Source: Rhodoluna lacicola (GTDB taxonomy: Bacteria; Actinomycetota; Actinomycetes; Actinomycetales; Microbacteriaceae). Taken from it: DNA of 64,000 bases. Position 1 is the stretch's first letter. Each line of letters opens with the position of its first letter. Of this stretch, positions 8,971 to 17,521 are shown piece by piece. Below the pieces are notes generated by a model that saw nothing but the letters and a program-made list of their open reading frames with translations, had not been told where the DNA came from and searched no databases. The translations under genes were made by a program, and so were the position numbers. The stretch is taken from the NCBI RefSeq assembly GCF_000699505.1, contig NZ_CP007490.1:868001-932000 (forward strand), in the 5' to 3' direction.

Positions 8971-10071
8971 TTAGCCGTAAATCCACTCAAGGTAGAACAG
9001 GCCAATGCCACCAACAGTGCATAGGCCAGCGATGATCCAGAATCTGACTACTACGGTTACTTGAGCCCAGCCCTTTAATTCAAAGTGGTGGTGCAGCGGT
9101 GACATTAGGAACACCCGCTTACCCGTTCCGGTTTTCCACTTAGTCAACTTAAAGAAAACTCTCTGAATAACAACAGATCCAGTGACAATCACAAAAATTC
9201 CACCGATGAGAATTAGGAGTATCTCGGTACGAGAAAGAATTGCAAGTGCCGCCAGCGCCCCACCCAGAGCCAACGAACCGGTGTCGCCCATGAAAATCTG
9301 AGCGGGAGAGGTATTCCACCAAAGGAAACCAATTAGAGCGCCAACAATTGCGGCAGAGACCACGGCTAGATCTAATGGATCACGAACGTTGTAGCAACTA
9401 GTTATATTCTCAATTACCGTGCCACAGGCCTGATTAAATTGCCAAAAGCCGATGATTGTATAAGCGCCGATTGCCATGATGCTTGAACCGGTGGCTAGGC
9501 CATCCAAGCCATCGGCAATATTCACGCCATTTGAAGCACTCGCAACCAGAATGTAAATCCAAATTATGAAAAGCACCACGCCTATTGCGGTGCCAAACAT
9601 CATTAGGTCAATTCCGGTGTCACGCACCAGAGAAATTTTTGTTGAAGCCGGAGTCAAGTTAGCTTCGTTTGGAAACTGCAGGGCCAGCACAGCAAAGACC
9701 GTAGCCACGACTCCCTGCAAAGCGATTTTTGCCCAACCGGTAAGACCCAAGCTGCGCTGCTTGTGTGTCTTGATGAAATCATCAATGAAGCCAACCAGGC
9801 CTAGTCCCACCAACATGAGCAACACCAGCAGGGCCGAGATTGTTGGAGTTTCAAAATTCGCCAGTTTTCCAACGAAGTAGCCAAGCACCGCGGCAACAAT
9901 AATGACCACGCCACCCATGGTTGGAGTGCCGTGTTTGGTGTGGTGCGCTTTTGGTCCATCTTCACGAATGAATTGACCCCATCGAAGTTTTCTGAACAAC
10001 CAAATAAAACCGGGAGTCACGAGAAGTGTGAATGCCATGGAAACCCCACCGGCAAGCAAAATTGCTCTCAA
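8971..10071 (-). CDS. mraY: Phospho-N-acetylmuramoyl-pentapeptide transferase MraY
   Basis: MraY transfers phospho-MurNAc-pentapeptide to undecaprenyl phosphate, forming lipid I in the membrane. The 366-residue polytopic protein contains [16 protein letters not shown], the DDFIKT aspartate pair, [23 protein letters not shown] and the [13 protein letters not shown] histidine motif, all catalytic signatures of the family. It overlaps murF by 4 bp. Confidence 0.97.
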   Translation of the reverse strand: MRAILLAGGVSMAFTLLVTPGFIWLFRKLRWGQFIREDGPKAHHTKHGTPTMGGVVIIVAAVLGYFVGKLANFETPTISALLVLLMLVGLGLVGFIDDFIKTHKQRSLGLTGWAKIALQGVVATVFAVLALQFPNEANLTPASTKISLVRDTGIDLMMFGTAIGVVLFIIWIYILVASASNGVNIADGLDGLATGSSIMAIGAYTIIGFWQFNQACGTVIENITSCYNVRDPLDLAVVSAAIVGALIGFLWWNTSPAQIFMGDTGSLALGGALAALAILSRTEILLILIGGIFVIVTGSVVIQRVFFKLTKWKTGTGKRVFLMSPLHHHFELKGWAQVTVVVRFWIIAGLCTVGGIGLFYLEWIYG

Positions 10072-11468
10072 GAGCCAACCTCCATCAAAGTGTCCCCCAG
10101 GTGTCTGAGGTTCGCAGATTTGGAAGACTTCACCAGGACCAAATCGCCAGCCATAAGCATTCCACGAACAAAGGCCAAAGCGTCGTCAATTGACTCAAAG
10201 AATTTTGATTCCCCGCCCCACGAGCCCTCTTGCTCTGCGCCCATGTGAATTAGCTTGGCAGCTTGACCAACCACAACAAGCTGATTGATGTCCAGGCGCA
10301 CAACAACCCTGCCCAGAGCATCGTGCTGCTCGCGTGACATTGACCCCAATTCGGCCATTTCGCCAAGAATTGCGATGGTGCGGCGACCTGATCGGCCCAA
10401 CTGAGCCAAGGTCTGCAGAGCGGCCTTCATAGAGTCTGGGCTGGCGTTGTAGGCATCATTGATAATTGTCACGCCATCAGCACGATTGTGAACTTGCATT
10501 CGCCAGCGTTCAGCCAGCGGCATATTTTCAATTGCTGAAATAGATTTTTCTCGGTCAAGGCCCAGGATGTCGCTGACGGTAAGCGCAGCCAAGGCATTCA
10601 TCACATGATGTTCGCCCAAGATTTGCAACTTTACGTGGCTAACTTTTTGATCGGGCCATTTTAGATCGAATTCAGTTCCCTCGATGGATAGCTTTTGGTT
10701 CGTTGCCTGATAACCCGCATCTCCCGATGTGCCAAACCAAACCTTTTGTGCATCGGTAAGCGATGCCATATCAGAAACATATCCATCATCGGCGTTCAGA
10801 ACCGCCACAGCGTTCACATCGAGCGCCTTTACCAACTCACTCTTGATTTTTGCTGTTGTCTCGATTCCACCAAACTCGCCAACATGCGCCAAGCCAACTT
10901 TTAACACAACACCGATGTCAGGTTTTGCAATCTGGGCTAAGTAATCGATGCTTCCCTCGCCGCCAGCACCCATCTCTACGACAAGAAACCTAGTTTGAAG
11001 GTTGGTCTGAAGAATTGAATATGGGGCGCCTACCTCATTGTTGAATGATTCGTTTGGCGCCACTGTTGGTCCAAATTTCGAGAGTATCTCGCGCAGCATA
11101 TTTTTTGTCGTGGTCTTACCGTTAGAGCCAGTTATGCCGATGACTTTTATGTCGCTGGATTCTTTGACCTGATCCAACACAAACTTTGCCAACATGCCGA
11201 GTGCGAGAACAGAGTTGGCGACCTTGATCTGTGGAATTGAAATTCCATCAACGATTCGTTCAACAAGGGCCGCAACCGCTCCGGAGCGCTCAGCATTAGT
11301 TAGAAAAAGATGACCGTCTGTTACTTCGCCTGGCTTAGCAACAAAAAGATCGCCTGGTTTCAAGAGTCGTGAATCAGTTTCAACAGATCCTGAAATGAGC
11401 ACGGTTGCGTCACCAAAAAGTTCACCGGCTACCGCTTGAGTAACTTGCTTTGTGCTTAGTTCAATCAT
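10068..11468 (-). CDS. murF: UDP-MurNAc-tripeptide--D-Ala-D-Ala ligase MurF
   Basis: MurF adds the D-Ala-D-Ala dipeptide to complete the cytoplasmic precursor. The sequence carries the Mur ligase ATP loop [41 protein letters not shown] and [16 protein letters not shown]. The ATG at 11468 makes an ATGA overlap with the murE stop and is preferred over the in-frame upstream codon at 11474. No ddl gene is present in this cluster, so the dipeptide is made by an enzyme encoded elsewhere. Confidence 0.96.
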   Translation of the reverse strand: MIELSTKQVTQAVAGELFGDATVLISGSVETDSRLLKPGDLFVAKPGEVTDGHLFLTNAERSGAVAALVERIVDGISIPQIKVANSVLALGMLAKFVLDQVKESSDIKVIGITGSNGKTTTKNMLREILSKFGPTVAPNESFNNEVGAPYSILQTNLQTRFLVVEMGAGGEGSIDYLAQIAKPDIGVVLKVGLAHVGEFGGIETTAKIKSELVKALDVNAVAVLNADDGYVSDMASLTDAQKVWFGTSGDAGYQATNQKLSIEGTEFDLKWPDQKVSHVKLQILGEHHVMNALAALTVSDILGLDREKSISAIENMPLAERWRMQVHNRADGVTIINDAYNASPDSMKAALQTLAQLGRSGRRTIAILGEMAELGSMSREQHDALGRVVVRLDINQLVVVGQAAKLIHMGAEQEGSWGGESKFFESIDDALAFVRGMLMAGDLVLVKSSKSANLRHLGDTLMEVGS

Positions 11469-13006
11469 GACCAACCGTTTTCTGCCAAGGCTGCGCGAGC
11501 TTCATGACGAGCAGAGTATGGCGTGCGAACACCTCTTATGTCTCGATAATCCTGATGGCCCGGGCCTGCCCACAAAATTGCGTCGCCTGGCTTCGCCATT
11601 GAAACCGCTTTTCGGATTGCAGCCTCCGGTGGAGACACTTCGTGGATTTCCAAGTTTGGTTTGGCAGCTCTCGCGCAATCCACCAATGTTTTTCTAATAG
11701 CGGCCGGATCTTCAAAGCGAGGGTGATGATCGGTGATGATTAGAACGTCACAACCCTCGGCTGCCACTTGTGCCATGGCTGGGCGTTTAGAGGCATCGCG
11801 GTCGCCATCTGCACCAAAGACCATAAACAACTTGCCCTCGGTGACTTTTCTTACCGCTGACAAAGTGTTCAAAAAAGCATCGGGACTATGGCCAAAATCA
11901 ACATAGACGTCTGGGCCGGTAGCACCAGTGACCCGCTCGGTTCGGCCTGGTAAGTAAGCTTCGATCCCGCCTTCGATTGCCTTGGCGATACGCTCTGGAG
12001 CAAAACCAGCTTCTACCAACATAACAATCGCTAGCCCAGCATTTGCAGCCATATGAGCACCCAGCAGAGGAACCCTAGAGCGAATGTAAACGCCATCAGG
12101 TCCCGCTAATACAAATGATGTGTATGCAGGTGTTTCGGCGGTAACCGCAACATGCCAATCAGCATCTACGCCAAGCTCGCTTGTGATTGTGACCACCGGA
12201 ATTTCACTCTGCCTCACAAAATCTTTTCCGTACTTTGTGTCTAGGCATACGACTCCGCGCTTGGCGCGACGCTTGGTGAACAGAGGGAGTTTGGCCTCAA
12301 GATATTCCTGCATATCTTTGTAATCATCCAGGTGGTCGTGACTGAGGTTGGTAAAACCAACCACATCAAAATGTAAGCCGTCCACCCGGAGTTGACTTAG
12401 TGCTTGAGCGGAAACCTCGATAGCAACCGCAGTGACTCCTTTTTCTCGCATGCGAGCGATGAGAGCCTGCATTTCTGGGGACTCCGGAGTTGTTAGTCGA
12501 CTGACGATTACTTCCCCTGCGATGTGTCGCTCCGCGGTGGAAGTTAGGCCCGTTGTCTCACCAAGTTGCCGCAAGATTGCTTCAAGCAAATAACTGGTGG
12601 AAGTTTTACCGTTGGTGCCCGTGGTGCCAAAAATCTTGGGCATGTTTCCGGCGACATTTCCGTAGACATAGGCAGCCAGCTCTCCAAGTCGAGCCCTAGG
12701 GTTCTCAAGTTTCAGAATTGGTATTTCTAAACTACCCAGCAGCTCTATGCCAGCGGAATCGGTTACAACAGCAACTGCCCCTTGGCTAAGCGCCTGAGCA
12801 ATGAAATTAGCGCCGTGTGTTTTTTTACCCGGCATCGCAACAAAAAGATCCCCCGGCCTGAGGTCTCCGGTGTTCATGCTGATTCCCGTCAGTTCAACAG
12901 ACTCAGCATCTCCAGTCACCGGAAGGTCAAAGTGTTCGGCAAATTGAGCAAGGTTGACGGGCAAGACCGCATCGGGTCTCAGGATAGGAGGAATTTGCTC
13001 TTTCAT
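11465..13006 (-). CDS. murE: MurE, adds the third stem-peptide residue
   Basis: MurE ligates a diamino acid at position 3 of the peptidoglycan stem. The 513-residue protein has VELTGISMNTGDLRPGDLFVA in the UDP-binding domain, the ATP loop FGTTGTNGKTSTSYLLE, NLSHDHLDDY and YVDFGHSPDAF. The substrate-selectivity segment reads TDHHPRFEDP (D426 to R430) where meso-DAP enzymes have a D-N-P-R motif. The arginine is kept but the two residues before the proline are histidines, so the amino acid used is not certain and may be lysine, ornithine or diaminobutyrate as in many Microbacteriaceae. Confidence 0.94.
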   Translation of the reverse strand: MKEQIPPILRPDAVLPVNLAQFAEHFDLPVTGDAESVELTGISMNTGDLRPGDLFVAMPGKKTHGANFIAQALSQGAVAVVTDSAGIELLGSLEIPILKLENPRARLGELAAYVYGNVAGNMPKIFGTTGTNGKTSTSYLLEAILRQLGETTGLTSTAERHIAGEVIVSRLTTPESPEMQALIARMREKGVTAVAIEVSAQALSQLRVDGLHFDVVGFTNLSHDHLDDYKDMQEYLEAKLPLFTKRRAKRGVVCLDTKYGKDFVRQSEIPVVTITSELGVDADWHVAVTAETPAYTSFVLAGPDGVYIRSRVPLLGAHMAANAGLAIVMLVEAGFAPERIAKAIEGGIEAYLPGRTERVTGATGPDVYVDFGHSPDAFLNTLSAVRKVTEGKLFMVFGADGDRDASKRPAMAQVAAEGCDVLIITDHHPRFEDPAAIRKTLVDCARAAKPNLEIHEVSPPEAAIRKAVSMAKPGDAILWAGPGHQDYRDIRGVRTPYSARHEARAALAENGWS

Positions 13007-13010
13007 AGGT

Positions 13011-14783
13011 TTACCAAGTCAACGGTAAGTCAGAAGTCTCAGTTGTCGAAGGTGGAACACGATAGGTACGCAAAACTTGTTGCATTATTTTTTTGAAAGG
13101 AACGGCCACTCCCAGAGAGGATCCGACCGTGCGAGATTTGAATGCAGTTACAGCTACCACATATTGGGGATTTTCAATCGGGGCTACCCCAAAATAAGAA
13201 ATTGCGTATGGGCCAGCGTATTTTCCGGTATTTTCATCCCGAATCTGGGCGGTGCCAGTTTTTGCTCCAACCCGGTACCCGGGAATGGCCCCGTACTTTC
13301 CAATTGCTCCTGACTCCACAACTCGTTCGAGCATGGATAGAGTTTGCGCTGCGGTGCCCTTGGAAATTACTTGGGTGCCTGGCTTAATCTCAGCCTTTTT
13401 GAAGTTTTTGACGTCGGCTTCACAACCGTCTACCAAAATTGGATTTAATCTGACCCCACCATTGCCAATGGCCTGATACATCATGGCGGATTGAATCGGA
13501 GTAACGGAGACACCCTGACCAAACATCGATACGTATCGCTTGACACCATCATTTGACCAAACCTCGCGTGAGTTCAGCAAACCAGAACCCTCGCCGGGGA
13601 AATTAATTGATGTGCGCTTACCAAGACCAAACTTTTCAAAATAGCTATAGCGAGTTTTCCAGTCCACTACCTTGCCGACGTTCATGATGCCGGTGTTGGA
13701 TGACTCAGCCAGGACTCCGGTCATAGTGAGCTGCTCAAGCGGGTGAAAATGGCTGTCGGTGACTGTGTAGCCATTTGAATTAGGAATCTTCATACCATAG
13801 GGAGCCATGACCTTCATGTTTGGCGATCCCATTCCAGTGTCAATCACCGTAGCTGCAGTGATTGTTTTCAAAGTTGAACCTGGCTCAAATGCGGCCTGAA
13901 AGATTCGGGCCCTTCGGTCATCAGCCGATAACTTACCAGGATCATTCGGGTCAACGGATGGTGCCTCTGCCGCGGCCAAAATCCTTCCCGTCTTAACCTC
14001 TATCACGGTTGCCGTTCCCCAATCTGCGCGGAGATAAGAGACCGTTGAAGCCATGACCTGTTGGGCAAAGTATTGAAGGTCTGCATCGATTGTCAAGCGA
14101 ACGTTTTTTCCGGGAACTGCTTTTTTGGTTGTGACTACGCTGGATGGAATTTTGATACCGTCTTTACCCTTTTCGAAGGACTCTTCGCCATCGATACCGG
14201 CAAGGCACTTGTTGTACTGCTGCTCAATGCCTTCCATCAGCCCGGATCTGGTAATAAAGCCAAGAATGTTTCCGGCTACCGCACCATTTGGATAGACGCG
14301 CTCAGCCACCGGGTCGTAATACAACCAAGGAATGTTTAAAGCAAGAATCTTGCGATACTCAGAGGCGTTAGCGCGCTTTTTAATTTGAGAGTACTCACCG
14401 GTACCGATTATTTTTGCGGTGACATCTTCAACTGTCATGCCAAGAATTGCTGCAATTTCAGCGGCTACCTGCTCAACCGGAATTGCTACGGTTTGCCCAC
14501 TAACTTTTCTTGAAACTGGCCCAACTTTGCTAGGGGCGGCATTGATGTCATATCGAAGAATTGTTTTAGCCAAGACATTTCCGTGCACGTCCAGAATTTC
14601 TCCGCGCAACGCAGGAATTACCCGAGTTACCGCGCGCTTTTCATAGGACTTGGCGTTAATCGAATCTGCTTGGATGATCTGAAGATCAATCAGTCGAATT
14701 GCAAAAACAACTACCAAAATTAGGATGGCCGCAATTACTTTATTGAGGCGCTTAGATGGATCCCCAGGCGTCAGATATGCCAT
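13011..14783 (-). CDS. ftsI: Septal transpeptidase FtsI (class B PBP)
   Basis: FtsI is the bitopic D,D-transpeptidase that crosslinks septal peptidoglycan made by FtsW. The 590-residue protein has an N-terminal membrane helix (about 13-32, VIAAILILVVVFAIRLIDL) and a PBP-dimer domain beginning RVIPALRGEILDVHGNVLA. The transpeptidase domain has all three catalytic motifs: STLK in FEPGSTLKTI, SSN in LAESSNTGIM, and KTG in GAKTGTAQI. No PASTA domains follow. It lies 4 bases before murE and 16 bases after the FtsL-position gene. Confidence 0.96.
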   Translation of the reverse strand: MAYLTPGDPSKRLNKVIAAILILVVVFAIRLIDLQIIQADSINAKSYEKRAVTRVIPALRGEILDVHGNVLAKTILRYDINAAPSKVGPVSRKVSGQTVAIPVEQVAAEIAAILGMTVEDVTAKIIGTGEYSQIKKRANASEYRKILALNIPWLYYDPVAERVYPNGAVAGNILGFITRSGLMEGIEQQYNKCLAGIDGEESFEKGKDGIKIPSSVVTTKKAVPGKNVRLTIDADLQYFAQQVMASTVSYLRADWGTATVIEVKTGRILAAAEAPSVDPNDPGKLSADDRRARIFQAAFEPGSTLKTITAATVIDTGMGSPNMKVMAPYGMKIPNSNGYTVTDSHFHPLEQLTMTGVLAESSNTGIMNVGKVVDWKTRYSYFEKFGLGKRTSINFPGEGSGLLNSREVWSNDGVKRYVSMFGQGVSVTPIQSAMMYQAIGNGGVRLNPILVDGCEADVKNFKKAEIKPGTQVISKGTAAQTLSMLERVVESGAIGKYGAIPGYRVGAKTGTAQIRDENTGKYAGPYAISYFGVAPIENPQYVVAVTAFKSRTVGSSLGVAVPFKKIMQQVLRTYRVPPSTTETSDLPLTW

Positions 14784-14799
14784 CTGCCGACCTGCCTAT

Positions 14800-15381
14800 C
14801 TAGTGAGTTGGTGAAGCTGGAATTGCGCCACCATTAGAAATTACTTGAACTGCAGCTGGTTTTTGGTTAGCGACATTTGCCGCTGGTTTATCGGGGGCTG
14901 CGTCAGCTGAGGCCACGGAGGCACTTAGCCCGGTAGATACAGCTGTCATTGCGGAGTTAGCGATTAGATTCTTCGCTACACGACCATCGGTGTTTAGTGC
15001 AGCAGTTGGCTTACCGTAAACCTTTTGTTCAGCAATGCTGAGGAAAACTGGATTTGCGTTTGCGATCATGCCAAGTTTTTGGGCCGAGTTTGAGAGGTTT
15101 TGCTGAGACGAAAGCGAATCAACTTCATCGGCGATAATTTGCGAAGTGGTGTTCAGTTCACGGGCCTGTTGCTGCAGACTTGCCAGCTCGTATACCGAAC
15201 TAGAGGTAAGGATGTGAAGCACCAAGTTGGCGAAGGCAATTGAGAGAGCTCCAAATGTCAGCAAACTCACTAGCTTGGTGTTGACCTTGGTAGCTCTGGA
15301 GTTTGCCACGGAGACAGCTCGCAATTGCGCTCTTGCGGGAGTGACTTGGCGATTTGGTGTGGCCAGGCGAATGGCACTCAT
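14800..15381 (-). CDS. ftsL: Bitopic protein in the FtsL position
   Basis: This 193-residue protein sits between rsmH and ftsI, where FtsL is found in dcw clusters. It has a basic N-terminus and one membrane helix (about 39-63, [19 protein letters not shown]). A helical, Gln/Leu/Ser-rich coiled-coil-like stretch follows (about 66-110, [20 protein letters not shown]). An Ala/Pro/Asn-rich extracellular tail of about 75 residues ends it. That topology and place fit FtsL, which pairs with FtsB and FtsQ to activate FtsWI, but FtsL proteins are poorly conserved in sequence, so the assignment rests on context. It overlaps the rsmH stop by 4 bp. Confidence 0.7.
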   Translation of the reverse strand: MSAIRLATPNRQVTPARAQLRAVSVANSRATKVNTKLVSLLTFGALSIAFANLVLHILTSSSVYELASLQQQARELNTTSQIIADEVDSLSSQQNLSNSAQKLGMIANANPVFLSIAEQKVYGKPTAALNTDGRVAKNLIANSAMTAVSTGLSASVASADAAPDKPAANVANQKPAAVQVISNGGAIPASPTH

Positions 15382-16340
15382 GCTGCTCTCCGGATCTTTA
15401 CAGCTGCACGCAGACGAACCGAGGCAGCACGTGGGTTTCTTGCAATTTCTTCAGCGGTCGCGGCTTCGGCGCCCTTGACCAGCAGGCGAAGCACGGGTGC
15501 GTGCTCCGGAAGTTCAATGGGCAACTCAATTGGTGCCGATGAATTGGCCGCCGCCACCAAAGCCTGCTTGGTGATGCGATCTTCAAGCGAGTGGTAGGAC
15601 ATCACAACGATTCGGCCACCGACAGCTAGAGCGCGAATCGCAGCAGGCATGGTGCGCTCGAGCACCTCCAGCTCGCCATTCACTTCAATGCGCAACGCTT
15701 GGAATACTCGTTTTGCCGGATGTCCCGAGCTCTTGCCGGGAATGAATGGGATGATCTTGGCAATAAGTCCAGCCAGCTGCGTGCTCGTGCTGAATGGCAC
15801 TGACTTTCGAACCGCTACGATTTCCCTGGCTACACCCTTGGCATAGCGCTCTTCGCCATATTCCTTAAAAATTCGAGCCAACTCTGACTCGCTGTAACTG
15901 TTAACAACCTCCGCCGCGGTTTTTCCAGTGGTTGAGTCCATACGCATGTCGAGCGGAGCCTCATACGAGTAGGCAAACCCGCGGTCGCGTTCATCCAGCT
16001 GCATCGAAGAGACACCTAGATCAAGCAGAATGCCGTGAACTTCAGCGATATTCAGCTCTTCTAGTACGTCTTCAATCTCTTCGTAAACCGCGTGCACTAG
16101 ATTGACACGATCTCCGAAGCGAGCAAGTCGCTCCCCTGCAAGTGCAAGTGCACTTGGGTCACGGTCAATGCCCACGAGGGTGAGGTTTGGGAAACGATCC
16201 AAGAACGCCTCGCTGTGACCGCCAAGACCAAGCGTGCAATCAACAAAGATTGGCGTTTCAATTTCGAAAGCTGGAGCAAGAAGTTCGATGGCGCGTTCTA
16301 AAAGAACTGGATCGTGAAGTTCAGAGATGTTTTTGTTCAT
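15378..16340 (-). CDS. rsmH: 16S rRNA m4C1402 methyltransferase RsmH (MraW)
   Basis: RsmH methylates N4 of C1402 in the ribosomal P site using S-adenosylmethionine. The start is set at ATG 16340, giving about 320 residues beginning [21 protein letters not shown]. Longer in-frame starts would add sequence without family resemblance. The SAM-binding stretch [16 protein letters not shown], then [20 protein letters not shown] and DMRMDS are diagnostic, and [17 protein letters not shown] lies near the C-terminus. It is the second gene of the dcw operon, 98 bases after mraZ. Confidence 0.96.
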   Translation of the reverse strand: MNKNISELHDPVLLERAIELLAPAFEIETPIFVDCTLGLGGHSEAFLDRFPNLTLVGIDRDPSALALAGERLARFGDRVNLVHAVYEEIEDVLEELNIAEVHGILLDLGVSSMQLDERDRGFAYSYEAPLDMRMDSTTGKTAAEVVNSYSESELARIFKEYGEERYAKGVAREIVAVRKSVPFSTSTQLAGLIAKIIPFIPGKSSGHPAKRVFQALRIEVNGELEVLERTMPAAIRALAVGGRIVVMSYHSLEDRITKQALVAAANSSAPIELPIELPEHAPVLRLLVKGAEAATAEEIARNPRAASVRLRAAVKIRRAA

Positions 16341-16363
16341 TTGAAGCCCAATTACTTCTGAGT

Positions 16364-16440
16364 TCCTAGTGCTAGGGCCCCATCCATTTACTACCTGGCT
16401 TGGTTTCAGGTGAAATAGCTGGAGTCCTAGCCTTAGGGCT
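16364..16440. repeat. Paired palindromic repeats in the mraZ-rsmH gap
   Basis: Two similar 16-base segments, 16364-16379 and 16425-16440, share 13 of 16 positions and each contains an inverted repeat. CCTAG-TG-CTAGG lies at 16365-16376 and CTAGCC-TTAG-GGCTAG at 16427-16442, the latter covering the mraZ stop codon. There is no T-run on either side, so they do not look like intrinsic terminators. They could form RNA hairpins in the mraZ-rsmH transcript. Confidence 0.55.
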
Positions 16441-16870
16441 AGAAGAGTCCCGGAATCACCTCCGCCGCTACATTCGCAAAGGCTGTTTCTTGCTGAGCCA
16501 AGTACTCGTTCCAAGACTTGGCGTTCCAAATTTCTGCACGAGCACCAACACCGATAACCACTAGGTCTTTATCAAGACCTGCGTATTGGCGAAGTGCAGC
16601 CGGGATGGTGACTCGGCCTTGCTTGTCAGGGAGTTCGTCGGAAGCGCCAGATAGAAAAACGCGAAGGTAGTTGCGGGCCTCGATGCTGGTCACTGGAGCC
16701 TGACGAATTTTGTCGTGCACTGCAGCGAACTCAGCCGAACTGAATACGTAAAGACAGTTTTCCTGTCCACGGGTAATTACTAAACCGCCCTGGAGTTCTT
16801 CGCGGAACTTTGCCGGAAGGATGACGCGCCCCTTGTCATCAAGCTTTGGTGCGTGAGTGCCAAGCAACAT
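16439..16870 (-). CDS. mraZ: Transcriptional regulator MraZ
   Basis: MraZ is an AbrB/SpoVT-fold DNA-binding protein that controls the dcw operon in several bacteria by binding repeats in its own promoter. The ATG at 16870 is preceded by a strong GGGGGGA ribosome site; the product of 143 residues begins [20 protein letters not shown]. The first MraZ half has [14 protein letters not shown] and the second has [15 protein letters not shown], the two conserved DNA-binding repeats. It is the first gene of the cluster, with a candidate operator 40-65 bases upstream of the start. Confidence 0.96.
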   Translation of the reverse strand: MLLGTHAPKLDDKGRVILPAKFREELQGGLVITRGQENCLYVFSSAEFAAVHDKIRQAPVTSIEARNYLRVFLSGASDELPDKQGRVTIPAALRQYAGLDKDLVVIGVGARAEIWNAKSWNEYLAQQETAFANVAAEVIPGLF

Positions 16871-16909
16871 GTGCGTTCCCCCCTTTCTCGACATCGATCT
16901 TGCGCTATT

Positions 16910-16935
16910 CCCCACAATACACCACTTCTCTCCAC
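16910..16935 (-). promoter_or_regulatory. Candidate MraZ operator (three GTGGNG boxes)
   Basis: Read on the minus strand, GTGGAG (16935-16930), GTGGTG (16925-16920) and GTGGGG (16915-16910) are spaced exactly 10 bases apart, upstream of mraZ. Tandem GTGG-type repeats with 10-bp spacing are the known recognition pattern of MraZ in other bacteria. A TTGACA hexamer lies further upstream at 16986-16981 but no well-spaced -10 box was found, so the promoter itself is not called. Confidence 0.75.
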
Positions 16936-17041
16936 AAATGAGAAATATTTGGCATATTTTTTGGTTCGGCGTGTATTAATTGTCAATAAATAAGCGGGAT
17001 ATAGCAAGTGGAGGAAAATTTCGTGATTTGGGCAAAAACGA

Positions 17042-17070
17042 AAAAACCCACCAAAATTTGGTGGGTTTTT
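17042..17070. terminator. Bidirectional intrinsic terminator before the dcw operon
   Basis: A near-perfect inverted repeat (ACCCACC ... GGTGGGT flanked by AAAAA and TTTTT) lies 26 bases after the DUF3040 gene stop and about 170 bases before mraZ. It would end DUF3040 transcription and insulate the mraZ promoter. Confidence 0.88.
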
Positions 17071-17095
17071 GGGGTGCGGCTATAGCTGGCTGGTG

Positions 17096-17452
17096 CTACT
17101 GGCCTTGTCGCCTATCCCAACGATCTTCAAAAAACGACTTTCGATCCGGCCGAGAAGACTGCGGCTTGGGCTGGGATTTGGCTGGGCTCTCTAGGCCCGG
17201 GTTTGAGGAAGTCGCCAAAATCAATCCAGCCAACATGACCAAAAATCCAGCCACCCCAAAGAGGGCAAACTGCAAGATAACAGCCACGACCAAAAGCGAT
17301 AGCCCTATTACAGCCAGCGAACCGCCAGCGATGATGCGCCTAGGAGATTTAGCCCCTGGCTTGCCAAGCTTGTGGGCTAACCCTGAATCTGTGGCGTACA
17401 GGCCGCGTTCAAGTTCATCGAGTAACTGCTGTTCTCTCTCGGAGAGTCCCAT
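17096..17452 (-). CDS. DUF3040 small membrane protein
   Basis: This 118-residue protein begins MGLSEREQQLLDELERGLYA, the conserved N-terminus of the actinobacterial DUF3040 family. Two adjacent hydrophobic helices follow at about residues 39-83, and the tail is basic and hydrophilic (Pro/Ser/Arg rich). DUF3040 genes are commonly found next to mraZ in Actinobacteria but have no established function. It is transcribed from a 69-base divergent gap shared with the polyprenyl synthase gene and has its own terminator. The ribosome site AAGGAG lies 8 bases before the ATG. Confidence 0.85.
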   Translation of the reverse strand: MGLSEREQQLLDELERGLYATDSGLAHKLGKPGAKSPRRIIAGGSLAVIGLSLLVVAVILQFALFGVAGFLVMLAGLILATSSNPGLESPAKSQPKPQSSRPDRKSFFEDRWDRRQGQ

Positions 17453-17509
17453 TTGTAACTCCTTTGCCGATTTGCGTTGCTATCTAGAGTCTAAACACCT
17501 GCGTCAAGT

Positions 17510-17515
17510 TAGGCT
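17510..17515 (+). promoter_or_regulatory. Candidate -10 box for a leaderless mRNA
   Basis: TAGGCT ends 6 bases before the GTG start at 17522, so transcription would begin at or next to the start codon. The local context (TAGNCTATT then GTG) is shared with the ParA-like gene at 32876. No convincing -35 element is visible. Confidence 0.4.
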
Positions 17516-17521
17516 ATTCCC

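Noticed and set aside
16341-16529. 63-residue N-terminal extension of RsmH
   Set aside because: The family N-terminus starts at [14 protein letters not shown]; the extension overlaps mraZ and resembles nothing.
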